DNA from: Chromera velia | Taxonomy: Eukaryota > Sar > Chromeraceae | Reading direction: 5' to 3' | DNA length: 64,000 nt | NCBI GenBank assembly: GCA_018398765.1 | Contig: JAHBMJ010000775.1 | Coordinates: 123,255 to 187,254 of the forward strand | In this document: positions 30,397 through 42,420 of the stretch, one piece after another | Layout: each line of letters begins with the position of its first letter | Numbering within the stretch: the stretch's first letter is position 1 | Notes under the pieces: generated by a model | What the model was told of the DNA's origin: nothing | Database searches by the model: none | What the model saw: the letters and a program-made list of their open reading frames with translations, nothing else | Program-made: the position numbers and the translations under genes

Positions 30397-33300
30397 TCAA
30401 GACGCCAATTCATCAGACTTTCCTCTTTTGATCTTTCGTAACTCTCCGTAGAAAGCCGACACCGTAGGATGGCGCTGAGTCCCGTGTTGATGCCCAGCCC
30501 AGGAAGGAATCTGGAAGAATGCCCCAGCCCCTGTTCCTCTGGGCTCCCTGAGGCCTGTGCGACCGTTGAGGAACACCTCCGCCCCGTGTGCAAAGTCCTC
30601 TGGAACGAGTTCCTCTAGGTCCACTTGCTGCAGAGAAAGGGACGGAAAAAATCGTTTGTACATGAATGACGAGTCTTCACGACTTGGTATCAAGGCGACA
30701 AAATCAAGGACGGCCTCATGCAAGAAGACAAGACCCGATACTCCAAAGCCTGCATGGATCTTTCCGTCATCCCGCTGGTCTACAGAGGCGATCCCTTTTG
30801 GAATCGCCAATTCGATCAACCAACGGCATGAATTTGCTCTCTCTTCTTCGTCCATTGTTTCTCTGCGTGTTCCTTCCCAGTGCACCGACTGGTGCCCTCA
30901 TCCCTCTCAAAGGACAATACGCCCAGAGACAGATTACCGAGTAAAGAAAAGAGTCGTCAGGTTGTCTCTTTTTGGCGTTTTGTCTTGCTTCCTTTCTTCT
31001 GTCCGTCCCTCCGCCTTCTCTCTCTCTTTCGACGAAGGGCGCGGTCTCTTATTGTGTAAACTCAAAGACGCATGGCTCTAAAAAAAAGTTTCAGCTGTGA
31101 TGGATGGTCCCTAGAGGAGAGGACGAGCTGACCTACCTGTGCTCTGGCGATCTGTCGGTGTTCCCACTCCCGGGCGTCCGGCAGCCTCTCCCACCAGAAC
31201 GCGGCAGCAACAGACGCGAGGTCAGAGAGACCCTGCACTCTCTGCACAGCCTCCCGAAGCTTCTCCTCAACCGATTGCATCAACGACAATTGCCGAACCT
31301 TCCTTACCACCTTTCCAACCGATGCTGCAACACGAAGGCCCGCAGCACAAACAAGCTCGAACACCTTACAGCCGATGCGGGCGGCTTTGGATGCAATCCA
31401 ACTGGCAGCTCTGTCTCCTCCAAACCGTCGTGCACACTTCCTCAGACGTTCAGAACCCGCAACGAGTTGCCCTTCCAATTTGACTACGGCTTGCGATGCT
31501 GCTCGGAATCGAGACAGCTTTGCGCCCCGAACCCCGACCCCCTCACGCAGAAAGATGATCAGAGAGATAGAAAGGTACACCAAACACAAAAAAACGCGAC
31601 AGAGCGAGAGCAGCAAGCACGCGCTTAAAAGCGAAAGCACAGCGCGAAGAAACAGAAACGCGGCAACAGCAAGCGTAAGCCAACGAAAGAAAAGAGGTCC
31701 CCCTCTCGCCTCCACTTTCCCCAGCACAGCTCCCGATGACGGAGGCTGTGAGGGAGGTGAAGGCAAAGAGCTGAGTCTCGGAGGGACCCCACTCAGTCCT
31801 GCAACACCCAAAGGAGCCGGTCTGTCTGAACCGGCCCTCACGCCCCCGCTGCTTCCCCTGGGTGCTTCTGATACGGACCGAGGGAAGGTAGGGGAGACGG
31901 CTTCAAGACGGTGTACCATGTCCCCCTGTCTGTCTTTTTCTCTTCCTCCCTCCCCCTTTTGTCCACCCGGTACGGAGGCAGAAGCTAATGATGCCTCTTC
32001 TTTCTCGCCGCGCAAACGACCAAGAGAGCCCGCTTCAACGACAGCAACAGCAATCGAGGAAGCGGCTGCTGCGCTGGATGAAGGAGCTGAATTTCTGTTT
32101 TTGGGACTTCTGGATCCCCTTCGTCGTCGGGGACCGTCTGTCTCTGCGGGACGCGATTCGGACAGGTTGGGTGGGGGCGGGGGGACGACCACCCTTCCAG
32201 AGGCAGACAAGGGGGTGTCGAAGGGGGCAGATATGGAGAGGGAGTCTTGGCGTTCGTTGGCTTGAAGGAGACGGGCCGGTTGTGTTGGGGGCTTTGACGC
32301 GGATGGCGAGTTCTGCAACAGGGGTATTTGTTCGCTGTCCGCATGTCTTTGTGGTGTTCCTACTTTCCTGTGGGGCGAGTCAGCAATTGCCTCTGGAAAG
32401 GGAATTTTTTCGTCGACTGATGGGGTGGGGGTCGGAGTATGGGTTCTGCTTCTACTGCTTCTGTTTCTTTGTCGGCTGCTTCCTCCTTGTCCTTTGTTGA
32501 ACAAGTCTTTAAACTGTTGGACACCTCTCTCGAAGTCTTCCTTCGCATTCTCGAAAAGCTCGTTCAATTTCGATTTGCTATTGGCGTGATCGACAGGGGC
32601 ACGGTCACGATCCACCCCTGCCCGTCTGACAACTACTCCTGCTGCCGAGCCTTCTGCAACAAACGATGAAGTCTGTTGATCCTGAACAACAGGGATTGAG
32701 GAGGGATTCGGTTGATTTTCGTCATTCATAGGGGGGGAATGGTCTACTTCCTGTCTCTCTTCCTCTGGAGATACGCTGGGAGGAACCTCAGGGACTGTGA
32801 AACCCACCCCGATGTCGACAGTCGAACCAGGACTTCGCATACCTCCTCCACTCTTCTGTGAGACGCCATCAAGAGAGGGAGAGAGAAGAGTGCTCCCTCC
32901 CTTCTCACTCCCATCACTTTGTAGGCCTCTTACGTGAGTAGACAGAGGGGCACTGCCTACGTCTAACCACTCTCCTCCCTCAGTCACCGTTCCAGGAGGT
33001 GGAGGGCTGGCTTCCGATTCTGCGGCAGCCTCTACTCTGGGTCTTCGGATGCGGTGTTGGAATTTCAAAGCTCTTTTCCTCTGTTTCTGTCTCTGTCGTT
33101 CCCTCTCTTCTCCCTCTGCCCCTTCCCCTCCCACCTGATGCGGGCTGTCCCCCCAGGGCGTCTGCACGTCCACCAAGGGGCAGACCAGAGGGCCCCAGTC
33201 TGCCTTCGTCCAGGTCATCTGGACAGTAGTCCATCTCATTTGGAGTCTATCCAACCAATAGGTGAGGCTGTTTCTCTTCTCACTCTGTTTGAACTGAGGG

Positions 33301-36300
33301 TCAGATGAAACGGCAGAGAATAGAAGGAGACCGAAAAGTAGAAAGGCCGCGACAGACCAAGGGAGTGCCTTCAGGACACATAACAGAAAGAAGACCTGGA
33401 CGGAACGAATCCAGAGAAGGGCGTATGCAAACACCCAGAGTCCCCTCGACTCAGACGAAAGAAGAGAGAGACTCTTTTCGAAAAAAGAACTATAACCGCC
33501 CAGGAGTTTCTGCAAGCACGCACAAGCAAGCAGACACAGAAGGAAACGGAAAGAGCAGAATCCAAGAAGTCAAAGAGGATGAAAAAGAGACCCGCTTTTC
33601 ACATGTGATCCAAACGCGAGCATCTCCTTTCTTTCGAATTTCTTCGTTTACCACACTCTTCCCCCATCTCTCTTCCGCTACCTGATCCTTTTTCTTCGTA
33701 ACCCCGCCTCCCCTGCCCCCCCTCTTCTTTCCACTCCTTTCCTTCCACTCCCTGACTGACCTGAAACTCCGCGAGGACTCTCTTGAAGAGGAACAGCTTC
33801 CCGACTTGCGACTGGGGTTTGAAGTCATCCACAAACACGGCGTACCTCTCTCCCATCAGCGTGTCAGTCGCACAAATCCACAGAGGCCCGAAGGGCGTGT
33901 GTGTAAGTCGCACAGGGGCCTCTCCCCTCAACAGGGGGTCATGACCGTGTGGCCCCTCCCGGAGGCTCTCTCCTCTCTTGACTCTCGATCCTGATTCCTG
34001 CTGTACCCTCATGTTCTCGAGGTCGGGGATGAAGGAGGGAGGCCTCAAACCTCTCTTCACAGGAACACTTCCAGAGAGAGTGAACCCGGTTGAATGGGCG
34101 GGGGGGAGTCGCGGCCCTTTCTCTTTATTGTCATGTGCCACTTCACGGAAAGCCGTTGCGGTGTCAGTCACAACTGCAGTGTCAGAACTTGTATACGGGA
34201 GGGGAGCCGGGGTCCCCCTCTCTTCTCTGTCAGCCACAGAGGAAGGAGGCCTGTCGCCACCTGTCCCCCCCTCTCCTTGCTCCAACCCACCACCATCCTC
34301 TCTATCCCGCTCTTCGTCACGCAGCTTCTCACAACCATCGTCGCTCAATCCCTGCAGAAAGGGGGGCACACAACCACGGTCATGAAAAGCCAACACACAC
34401 GCAACATCGCATTCACATCGGAGAGCCTAAACCGACAGCCAGGCGGCCGAAAGAAAAAGTGACAAGGAAGGGAGGCACAAACGGAAGAGGAGAGGGAGAG
34501 AAGGAGGGAGGGAATGAGGAAAGAAGCATTTTCTCTCTCAGAAATGCATCCCGTCCACATGCAGTGAGAGACTCACTCACGTCCTCAATATCGCCCGAGA
34601 GGACAGGAGGAGACGATTCACCCTCTTCCCCCCCTCCCTGCCCCCTGCTTGCCCTCTCTGGGCCTCGGTCCCCCTCCCCCCCTCCCCCTGCATTCTGCCC
34701 TCGTTGTCCTGCCGCTCCCCCAGAGGAAGAGAAAGCCGCCCCTCCTGTACCCTGGGTCAGCGCATCTAGTCCCAGGCTTGCCATCGTTTTCTGCCACTGC
34801 TCAGCTATCGAGTTAGAAGGCAGCGCAGAAGGCTCGCTGCCACGTCGCCGTGCCGATACCTCAGCAGCCGGCAGTTGGGACGGCATAGAAGTCCGGCGGT
34901 CCGTATTCTGGGACCGTCTCTGGTCCCTCCGAACCTCCATGCCCCCCTCATTTGCCTGCTGAGCACTGCTGCTGCTGCTGCTGCTGTTTGCTCCAGGGGG
35001 TCCCATGAGGAGTCGGAGGGTTTTCATCGCGTCCTGCCCTCCCTCAGGACCTATGCCGAATCTCTGCAGCAAATTGTCAAACTGAACAGGGCCCCACGCA
35101 CCGCCACCAGATGCCCCCTCGCCTTCTGCCGCTCCCTGTTCTGTTTCTCCCCCACCTTCTCCCTGTCTGTCTCTGTCTCCTGTCTGTGTGTTAGCATGAG
35201 GGTAGGGGGGAGGTTTTTTTCGTTCCCTCGCTTCTCGCCGTCTCTGCAACTCCCGAGAGAGGGCGTCCCTTCCTGCCCTATCCGCAGCTCTGTCGTCCCC
35301 TGACGAAACGCCGCAAACGTCACCGCCCTCCGTCCCCTCGTCCCCCTCTCCAGGGGCACATGGACTCTCAGGAGCGTCTGGAGGTTCAGGCAGGTAATGG
35401 CGGTAGTGCCCCACACCCCCAAGTTGGCAAGACACGAAAACAGAAGAGATGGCTGCTGCGATGTAGAGTGCGACCTCAGGGAAGAAGAGGTACTGGAGGG
35501 AGAGGAAAAGGAAGAACCAGAAAAGGGCGACACAGACCAAGTCCACACAGTTTTCTCTCTTCTGGTCATCTTCTGACAACAGGTGGAGAAACTTCGGGAC
35601 CCACACACCCGCACGTTTTGTTGCGCGTTGACAACGGTACACCCGGGAACTCAAGTACTGCAGCGAAGACACAAAGTTGTTTCAAGATCAGGCTTGTCAA
35701 ATTTTTATGTTTTCATCACGCATTTGAAGCACGCAGGCTGAGGCGAGCTCAAGCAGAGCACGAGACCAGAAAGATGGGCGGCGGGTCGAGGCCTATCAGA
35801 GACTCTGTCTAGCCAGACAGCAGGATGTGAAGCGCCAGAAGGGCTACACGCGCGAGAACCGCACCAGGAACGAGCCAGCCGCATTCAGAAGAAAAACACT
35901 GTGCATTGAAATCAGGGGATGTCCCAGCACCGCCACACTGCCAGCCAGTCAACAAGGAAGGAAAAGACCAAGTCAACAAGGAAGAGAGAGGCAAGACAGT
36001 CCAAGCAACCACATTCCCTAACCCCTGCCCCCCCCCAAGCACACCATGCAGACTAACCTCAGGTTCGAAGTCTTCAGGTTCTGCCCACTTCTGGAAAGGC
36101 TCGTTGACTTGGCCGACGAGACAGGAGACCAACAGGGGCCTGTACAGAGAGACGGTGATGTCCACGCACAGCACGCCGAGGGAAATTCGAGGGTTGCGCA
36201 TGTAGAACGGAATCTCAGTCATCCCTGCATGCAGCGACCAGAAAAATATACGTAGATGAAGATTGTTTCTGTTCAACGCATGTAAAAGAGAACATTCATC

Positions 36301-36470
36301 ACCCATGCCTGCACCGATTCAGGCGGGCATGCAGTGGCGAAGGAACTGCGCTTTCCCATGCACGCCCATCATGGTCCAGACAGACTGCCATCTCCTCCAG
36401 ACGAAAAAAGAGAGAGCATACCACTGCGACCGAGACACAGCACCATAGAAAAAGTCCTACAAAAAATATG

Positions 36471-36501
<31 letters not shown>

Positions 36502-36524
36502 ACACACACACGCACACACACGGG

Positions 36525-36560
<36 letters not shown>

Positions 36561-39259
36561 GAGAGAGAGAGAGAGCCAGGAAAGGAAGAAAGAACCCAGC
36601 GGAGCCTCTCGTCTTTCCCGAGAGATGTAAACACCATGAACTCCCACTTACATGCCCAGAGAGAGTCCGTCAATGCCTCCTTGCATGATCGAACGCACCC
36701 ACAACAAACTCTCTGACTGCATGCCTCACTGACCTTCAAGGGGTCGAAAGAACTTCTTCTCGACCCACTCAAAGGGAAACAGATGGAGTGTCAGCGTGCG
36801 GGTTGCACTCCATGCGCCTGTACTCGTACTCCCCTCACAGGAAGCGGAAGAGGAAGCCCCCCCTGCCTCCTCCTTTTTGCCCTGCTCTCTGTCTGCTTCT
36901 TGACTGGCTTCAGCAGTGTCGACCGACTGAGGGTAAAATGAAATCGTCACAGTCTCTCCACGCGGACCGTCCCCAACAACACAGGCAGAAGACGAAGAAG
37001 AAGAGGAAGAGGAGGGTGCAGAAGAGAAGAGCATGAGGTCGTGAGGGATAAAATCGCACAGGGGGACGATGGCACGTCCGTATCGTTTTCTCTCGCCATC
37101 CTTCTCTCCCCTTCTCCTATAGGACACGTCAAGCGCGACGTCTGTCCACAAGTCATGAAGGTCCCGTCTGTTGAACTGCACAGAGAAAAGAAAGTCAGCA
37201 AAATGCACGCATGGGAATAAGCCGTGTCAAAGGAATCATTTTGTGTCCGAATGACGAGACTTGTCGGCAGCGCCCCTACAGCCTCAAGCGAAGTGCCCGG
37301 ATGACCGCGTTCCTTGAATACGGAGACGGGCCTCTACGTACTCACCGACAGGCAAAAAAAATCATATGCGTACATTCGGAAGTGGGCGACACGGCGATGC
37401 ACAAACAAGCAAGGCAGCAACAAGAAAGTAGGAAATTGAGACAGAGAAAGCCACTAAGAGCGACCTACCGAAAATCCTCCCTGCGCGCCGCCCCACTTGA
37501 TCCTATGGTCAGGTCTGCACTGCATCTTGGCAGGCTCTGTGACCTCAGTGATGCCCTCGAAGGAGAGCTCAACGAACCACTCCCACATATCCACCAGCTG
37601 CTGACTGCTCAAATCCTTCGACCCGACAAGCAACGCTTCTTTCACGTTCACGTGCAGATGACCCAATTGAACCGGAGTGGAGAGATCGGCAATGAACTCA
37701 CGGACATCCGGAACAGTGGGACTCGGGGTTTTCTGAATCAACTCAGGGGGGACGGGAACAAATTTGGCGCTGATCCACTCAAGGGCTTTTCTTGCGTTGT
37801 CACTCAACCGAGGCTGCACCTGCATCGCCCTGCTGGAGGGCGCATTGGGAACACGCCCCCGACCTCCTGAGTGCTGTCCCCTCCCTCCGCTGTCTCTGTG
37901 AGCATCCCGCTCCCCCGCCCTTCTGCCCGCCCCCCCTCTTGCGTTCCCTCCCGCAGCCCCACTCGGGCTGTTGAGGGGTCTGAGAGGATCTGCCCTCTCC
38001 TCGATGTTGCTCTGGTTGCCTGTCAACTTCGACATCGTGGCGGCATTCATGACCTTGAACAGGGGATTCTGCATTCATTCATTCGTTCATTCATTCATTC
38101 ATTCATTCGTTCATTCATTCATTCATTCATTTATTCATTCATTCGTTCATTCATTCATTCATTCATTCATTCATTTTCATTCATTCATTCATTTTCATTC
38201 ATTCATTCATTTTCATTCATTCATTCATTTTTATTCATTCATTCATTCATTTTTATTCATTCATTCATTCATTCATTCGTTCTTTCATTCATTCATTCTT
38301 TCATTCATTCATTCATTGATCCATTCATTCATTCATTGATCCATTCATTCATTCATTCATGGCGCGAATGTATTTGCGCATGCGAAGTGATAGCAAGCGG
38401 GATAAAAGCAATCATTCAAGCATCTTTCCTTTCGCCTCGCTTTCTAAAACTCTCTCATGCCCTTTCAACTACATGCGTGGTCTCACTGTCGTGTAGTTAC
38501 ACACTATGGCGTCGTCGACATTTCCTTTTTCGCCCTTCAAGAATGCGAAGATGGCGAGATGAGCAGGCACATTGCCACCGATGAGGAAGAGACTGAAGAG
38601 GCCGCAGGCATAAGTCATTGACAGCCAGACGAGTCGGTGTGCAGGGAGATCCGACGAGACGAAAAGGCAAGAGGGGGTGGACACGAGGAAAAAGCTGCAC
38701 ACTCTCTCTCTCAGGTTCATAGACAAAGACACACATTTTCACGCGCTCACTCGTTTACACACAGCGACGCAGCTCAGGGCGTGCGTGCGTGTGCGTGTGT
38801 GTACGTGTATGCGTGTGTGTGTGTGTGAGAGAGAGAGAGAGAAGGGAGGGTGAGAGTAAGGGTTCTGGGAATGCAGGGAAGAAGGGGCGGGTCGGGAGAC
38901 AGGGAGAGACGGACGGACACACACCAGATGCAGGGCTAGAGGTGGAGACGCAGAGAGTGAATAATCTGGAAACCTGGAGATGCAAAAAGGACACTCATCA
39001 AGGGAAAGTCCCAAAGAGAGGGACTGAAGGCAGGCTTTGGAGAGAGAGGGTGCACGTGCCCCCGCACGAGGAGAGCAAACAACGGAACTCCAAAAAATGT
39101 GCCCCCCCATACCTGGTCTATGTGCTCTGGGTGGTCTTCCAATTCTGAAATCATCTGGTGCACCATTCTCTCTACCACCTTGTACAGCCGGTCCTGGAGA
39201 TGAGCCTGGATGCTCAGGTCTCCAGGGAACCAACTGTTGTCCTGCACTCGTCCACTCAT
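30397..39259 (-). CDS. Large multi-pass membrane protein, eight exons
   Basis: Exons on the minus strand: 39259-39113 (from the first in-frame ATG), 38068-37469, 37175-36734, 36224-36058, 35657-34581, 34351-33761, 33509-31137 and 30627-30397. Every phase fits, giving about 1,875 residues. All seven acceptors are TGCAG; donors are GTATGG, GTAGGT, GTCAGT, GTTAGT, GTGAGT, GTCAGT and GTAGGT. A hydrophobic segment (LTLGVLAVAFFSI) lies upstream of the first ATG in an open frame. Exons 3-4 (VALDVSYRRR, ISLGVLCVDITVSLYRPLLV) have C2-like strand patterns. Exon 5 has paired membrane segments (LVCVALFWFFLFLSLQYLFF). Exon 7 has two more clusters, near 33320-33460 and 31555-31695, separated by some 500 residues of Ser/Pro/Glu-rich linker. 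The plan recalls C2-plus-membrane tethers such as MCTPs, but I see no calcium-binding Asp set and do not assign a family. The true 5' end may be cut by the LTR element starting at 39512. Confidence 0.75.
36498..36575. repeat. (CA)n and (GA)n microsatellite in intron 3
   Basis: Lies between exons at 36734 and 36224 of the membrane-protein gene. Confidence 0.95.
38072..38360. repeat. (TTCA)n microsatellite in intron 1
   Basis: About 290 bases of TTCA with ATTTTCATTCA variants, starting four bases from the exon 2 acceptor of the membrane-protein gene. The repeat itself supplies the upstream side of the ATGCAG acceptor. Confidence 0.97.
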
Positions 39260-39511
39260 GATCGACAGGTGGAGGTGGGTCGCGATAGAAAAGAAAGCTA
39301 CAGCGAGAACCCCTAGTGTCAGACAAGTACTTTGAAAGGACTTGCCGCCATGCAAGAATCCAGAAGAAGGGTTGGTCTCTTCGATCGTAATCTGACTGTA
39401 AGTGTCAGACTGATGGTGAAGATTGGTCTGTCGTCTCTCGCCGCGAGGCCGCGCGATCGCAAAGGCCTGCGGCCCGCTGGCCCCCCGAATGACCCCGGTA
39501 TATAAGCCCCT

Positions 39512-39971
39512 TGTGGAGTCCTACCCTATGGCGCCGCCCTTTGAGCCTTCGCATGCGCCGTGACTGAGTGAGCCAGCGTGCCGCGCCACATTCCGCCGCC
39601 GCGCTTTGCTTCGTACGTGTCGCGCGCGTCGATCAAAGTCGTTGAAATCGAGTCTGACCTTCGTATTCAAGCATGCAACATGTCACTCGAGCAACGGATA
39701 GCATCGTTTGAGTCTGATGTCTGTTTGGCATAGATCGGGAATCTGAGACTCTGAAAGAGAGGAACAGAGAGAAGCATAAGTAGAAATTGTGCAATGATAG
39801 AATGGACCCAGCTGATTGGAATACCAGATCGCTCTAGAGCTAAACCTTCTGTAAACTGTTGCCTGAGTTAGTGTTGCTCACGTTCCTTCTCTAGAGTTTC
39901 CCTAAGGTTTTTGTCCTCGCTTTACCTTCTGTCTGGACGCCACAAGGCGGCTAGACAGGAGGGACAAAGCA
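39512..39971 (+). repeat. 5' LTR, with hairpin near its end
   Basis: Contains CCTTCTGTCTGGACGCC followed within 10 bases by GGCGGCTAGACAGGAGG, an imperfect inverted repeat absent as a pair from the 3' LTR. TATATAA lies just upstream, at about 39500. Confidence 0.82.
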
Positions 39972-41540
39972 TTGTGGTAAACGCTCAGCTCGATGAGTGT
40001 CGACTTTCGTATACCTTCTATGATGGAGATCAGATCTGTCTCTTTGTGCAACAGTTGGAAACCGATTGTAACGATATGGGCACGGTCAGGCAAAGACCGT
40101 GAGTAGGGGAATTCAGCGTCCCCTTGCGTCCCAAGCTGCCCGGAGCCCTCTTTTTGAGATCATCGTGGTGGACTGGAAACTCGGGGTGGCGTTCCTGATT
40201 AGAGAAGTGGATCGGAGACCTCTGCATGCATGGAACCGATCGTGGAGATGTTGGTTGGTGTTGTTTGGACTTTCGAGTGACTCCATCTCACGGAGATTGC
40301 CGTCTACGAGTACATCACAAATGAAACGGCCAGTAGATTGCTTCTTTTGCTTGCTGTTCTGTGAGTGTATGACTAGTTCTGTACCTGATCGATCGGAACC
40401 GGCATGTGCATATCCGGCGTTGACTCTGCTGTTTACTGCGTGCATGTCTGTACATGAACGACTGTCCGCATGTAGTCTGACTCTGTCAGGCGGTGTGTGT
40501 ACTTATTCATGGTGGTTGGCACCTTTATGCAATAATCCTTTTGTATTGAAATGATGCGAAAGGTATGGGTGCTTAGCAGGAGGCTGAGTGTGCTACGGCC
40601 TTACAACCACTCCATCCATTGTGTATACATGCACATGAAGTCGTCGGGACTTCCCTCCAAAAGAGCAGAGCTGAGAGAGTTCTTTCTGCTGCAGAGTGAT
40701 ACGCTGTCAGAAGCTGAGAAGACTTGCACTTTCGATCTTCATGTTGAGCCAGGAGGCATTGGATGTATTTGATGCCCCTGAGGGAACGGCAGGCCTGAAG
40801 TACGAAAAGTCAAGTGTGTGACTACTGCCGCATGGCCGGGTTCCCCTGTGATGGGTTAGTAAACCCCGGTTACACCGTTCCTCTCAACTGACAGTGAGAA
40901 GGTGGAAGGATTTGAAGCTGGTGATGGCTGCTCATGAAGCAAACGATTGAAGAATCAGAGCAATGCATCTCGAGGAGTGAGGTCGTGACAGAGTGTTCTG
41001 AAGTCACTTAGTTTGGCATGGTAGCTTAGTGAGAACGAGGATGGCCGACACGCAAACAGGCTTTCAGGAAGCCATGAGTGGAGCAGTATGTAGCTGCACC
41101 CTTTTTTTTTCTTTACATCCCTTTGCAGCTGTTAACAATTCGATAACGCCGAGTTGGACGCACACGTCGGCCGCCGTGCTCCTGAACTAGCTGGTGCTGG
41201 GAACCTATGACTCCGATCGAGTCTTCTGGTCAACGATGTGATACACAGGCGCTAAACAGATGCTTTTATTGGTGCCACCAGTATCTGGATCGCGTGCCTA
41301 TCTCTGGGTGATCTTGAATTTGCGAGCACGCCCCACACATCGTGGCGCTTTGAGATTGTTCTGATATACGTGGCGCCTTAAATATTTTGACACAAATGCC
41401 ATTGAGATGAAGTTTTTGAAGCTCTGACAACGTCTACGGCGACTTGGATGAGATCTACTTTGGGCATTGAAGCTCATGCTTGGTCTCTTCATTTGTTGAT
41501 CGCGAGGACGCGATTTTCCTGTCCGTGGCCGGGGGGGATC
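39972..41540 (+). other. Interior of the LTR element, no recognised gene
   Basis: A frame at about 39950-40099 (DECRLSYTFYDGDQICLFVQ) ends at a GTGAGT donor-like site, and another at 40551-40772 codes for 73 residues without recognisable domain. They may be exons of a captured gene. No gag, RT or integrase motif was found. Confidence 0.35.
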
Positions 41541-41932
41541 TGTGGAGTCCTACCCTGTAGCGCCGCCCTTTGAGCCTTCGTATGCGCCGTGACTGAGTGA
41601 GCCAGCGTGCCGCGCCATATTCCGCCGCCGCGCTTTGCTTCGTACGTGTCGCGCGCGTCGATCAAAGTCGTTGAAATCGAGTCTGACCTTCGTATTCAAG
41701 GATGCAACATGTCACTCGAGCAACGGATAGCATCGTTTGAGTCTGATGTCTGTTTGGCATAGATCGGGAGTCTGAGACTCTGAGAGAGAGGAACAGAGAG
41801 AAGCATAAGTAGAAATTATGCAATGATAGAATGGACCCAGCTGATTGGAATACCAGATCGCTCTAGAGCTAAACCTTCTGTAAACTGTTGCCTGAGTTGG
41901 TGTTGTGGCGTCCAGACAGAAGGGACAAAGCA
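41541..41932 (+). repeat. 3' LTR
   Basis: Pair of 39512-39971. The segment from the CTCACG side to the hairpin is missing, and TGGCGTCCAGACAGAAGG here is the exact reverse complement of the 5' LTR hairpin arm. Confidence 0.82.
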
Positions 41933-42420
41933 CATAATTTTTATTTATTTTCTAATTTAATTATTTTTTAACTTTTCTAAGGTAAATTTTTTATATTAGC
42001 GGGAAGGCCCTAGGGCGGAACATATCAATCAATCAATCAAAATCAATCAATATTCTCCTCACTAGTTTTAGAATATCTTAACACATTTGGTTGCAATTTT
42101 TTATAGCATTTAGAACCGTTTAGGGCCATTCAAATGTGTTTTCAAGCTTTTTTAATATTTTAAATTTAAGTTCGTCATAATTTTAAGTTTTTTTTTTTAT
42201 TTGTTTGTTTAATATGTTTTGTTATGTTTTGTTTACAGTTTTGTTGGTATTTGTTTGTTTATCTGGAAAACAAACTTTGACATGGCAAATTAAAAACGGT
42301 ATTGACAAGTAAAAAAAAAAAGGCTTTACTTAGCAAAAATAGGAAGAAGGCTTTGATGGGCTTTGTTACCTCTACAATTACTTTCACAATCTTTCACACA
42401 GACAAAAGACAACAGAATTA
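41933..42420. other. AT-rich block
   Basis: Starts at the base after the 3' LTR. It holds TCAA repeats (42027-42052) and T-runs, with no gene. Confidence 0.65.

Larger units (their letters stand above)
39512..41932 (+). mobile_element. Non-autonomous LTR retrotransposon
   Basis: Direct repeats at 39512-39971 (460 bases) and 41541-41932 (392 bases) both start TGTGGAGTCCTACCC and end GGGACAAAGCA, so they have TG..CA ends. The second lacks about 68 bases near its end. After the first repeat comes TTGTGGTAAACGCTC, a plausible primer-binding site beginning TGG. A GGGGGGGATC purine tract lies directly before the second. Together these support 5' LTR, leader, interior, polypurine tract and 3' LTR on the plus strand. 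The 1.57 kb interior has only short frames and no retroviral-type domain. Target-site duplications were not seen. The 3' LTR abuts an AT-rich block. Confidence 0.82.

Noticed and set aside
30628-30885. Longer final exon of the membrane-protein gene
   Set aside because: The frame is open, but no acceptor upstream matches phase 0; the CTGCAG acceptor at 30628 with a pyrimidine tract is clearly better.
31375-32265. 296-residue plus-strand frame and similar antisense frames at 34090-34962 and 50904-52034
   Set aside because: They lie opposite well-supported exons, have skewed Arg/Pro composition and no domain.
38497-38742. Hydrophobic frame as an extra exon of the membrane-protein gene
   Set aside because: The only acceptor (CTTCAG) gives the wrong phase after exon 1, while joining 39113 directly to 38068 is in phase with a TGCAG acceptor.
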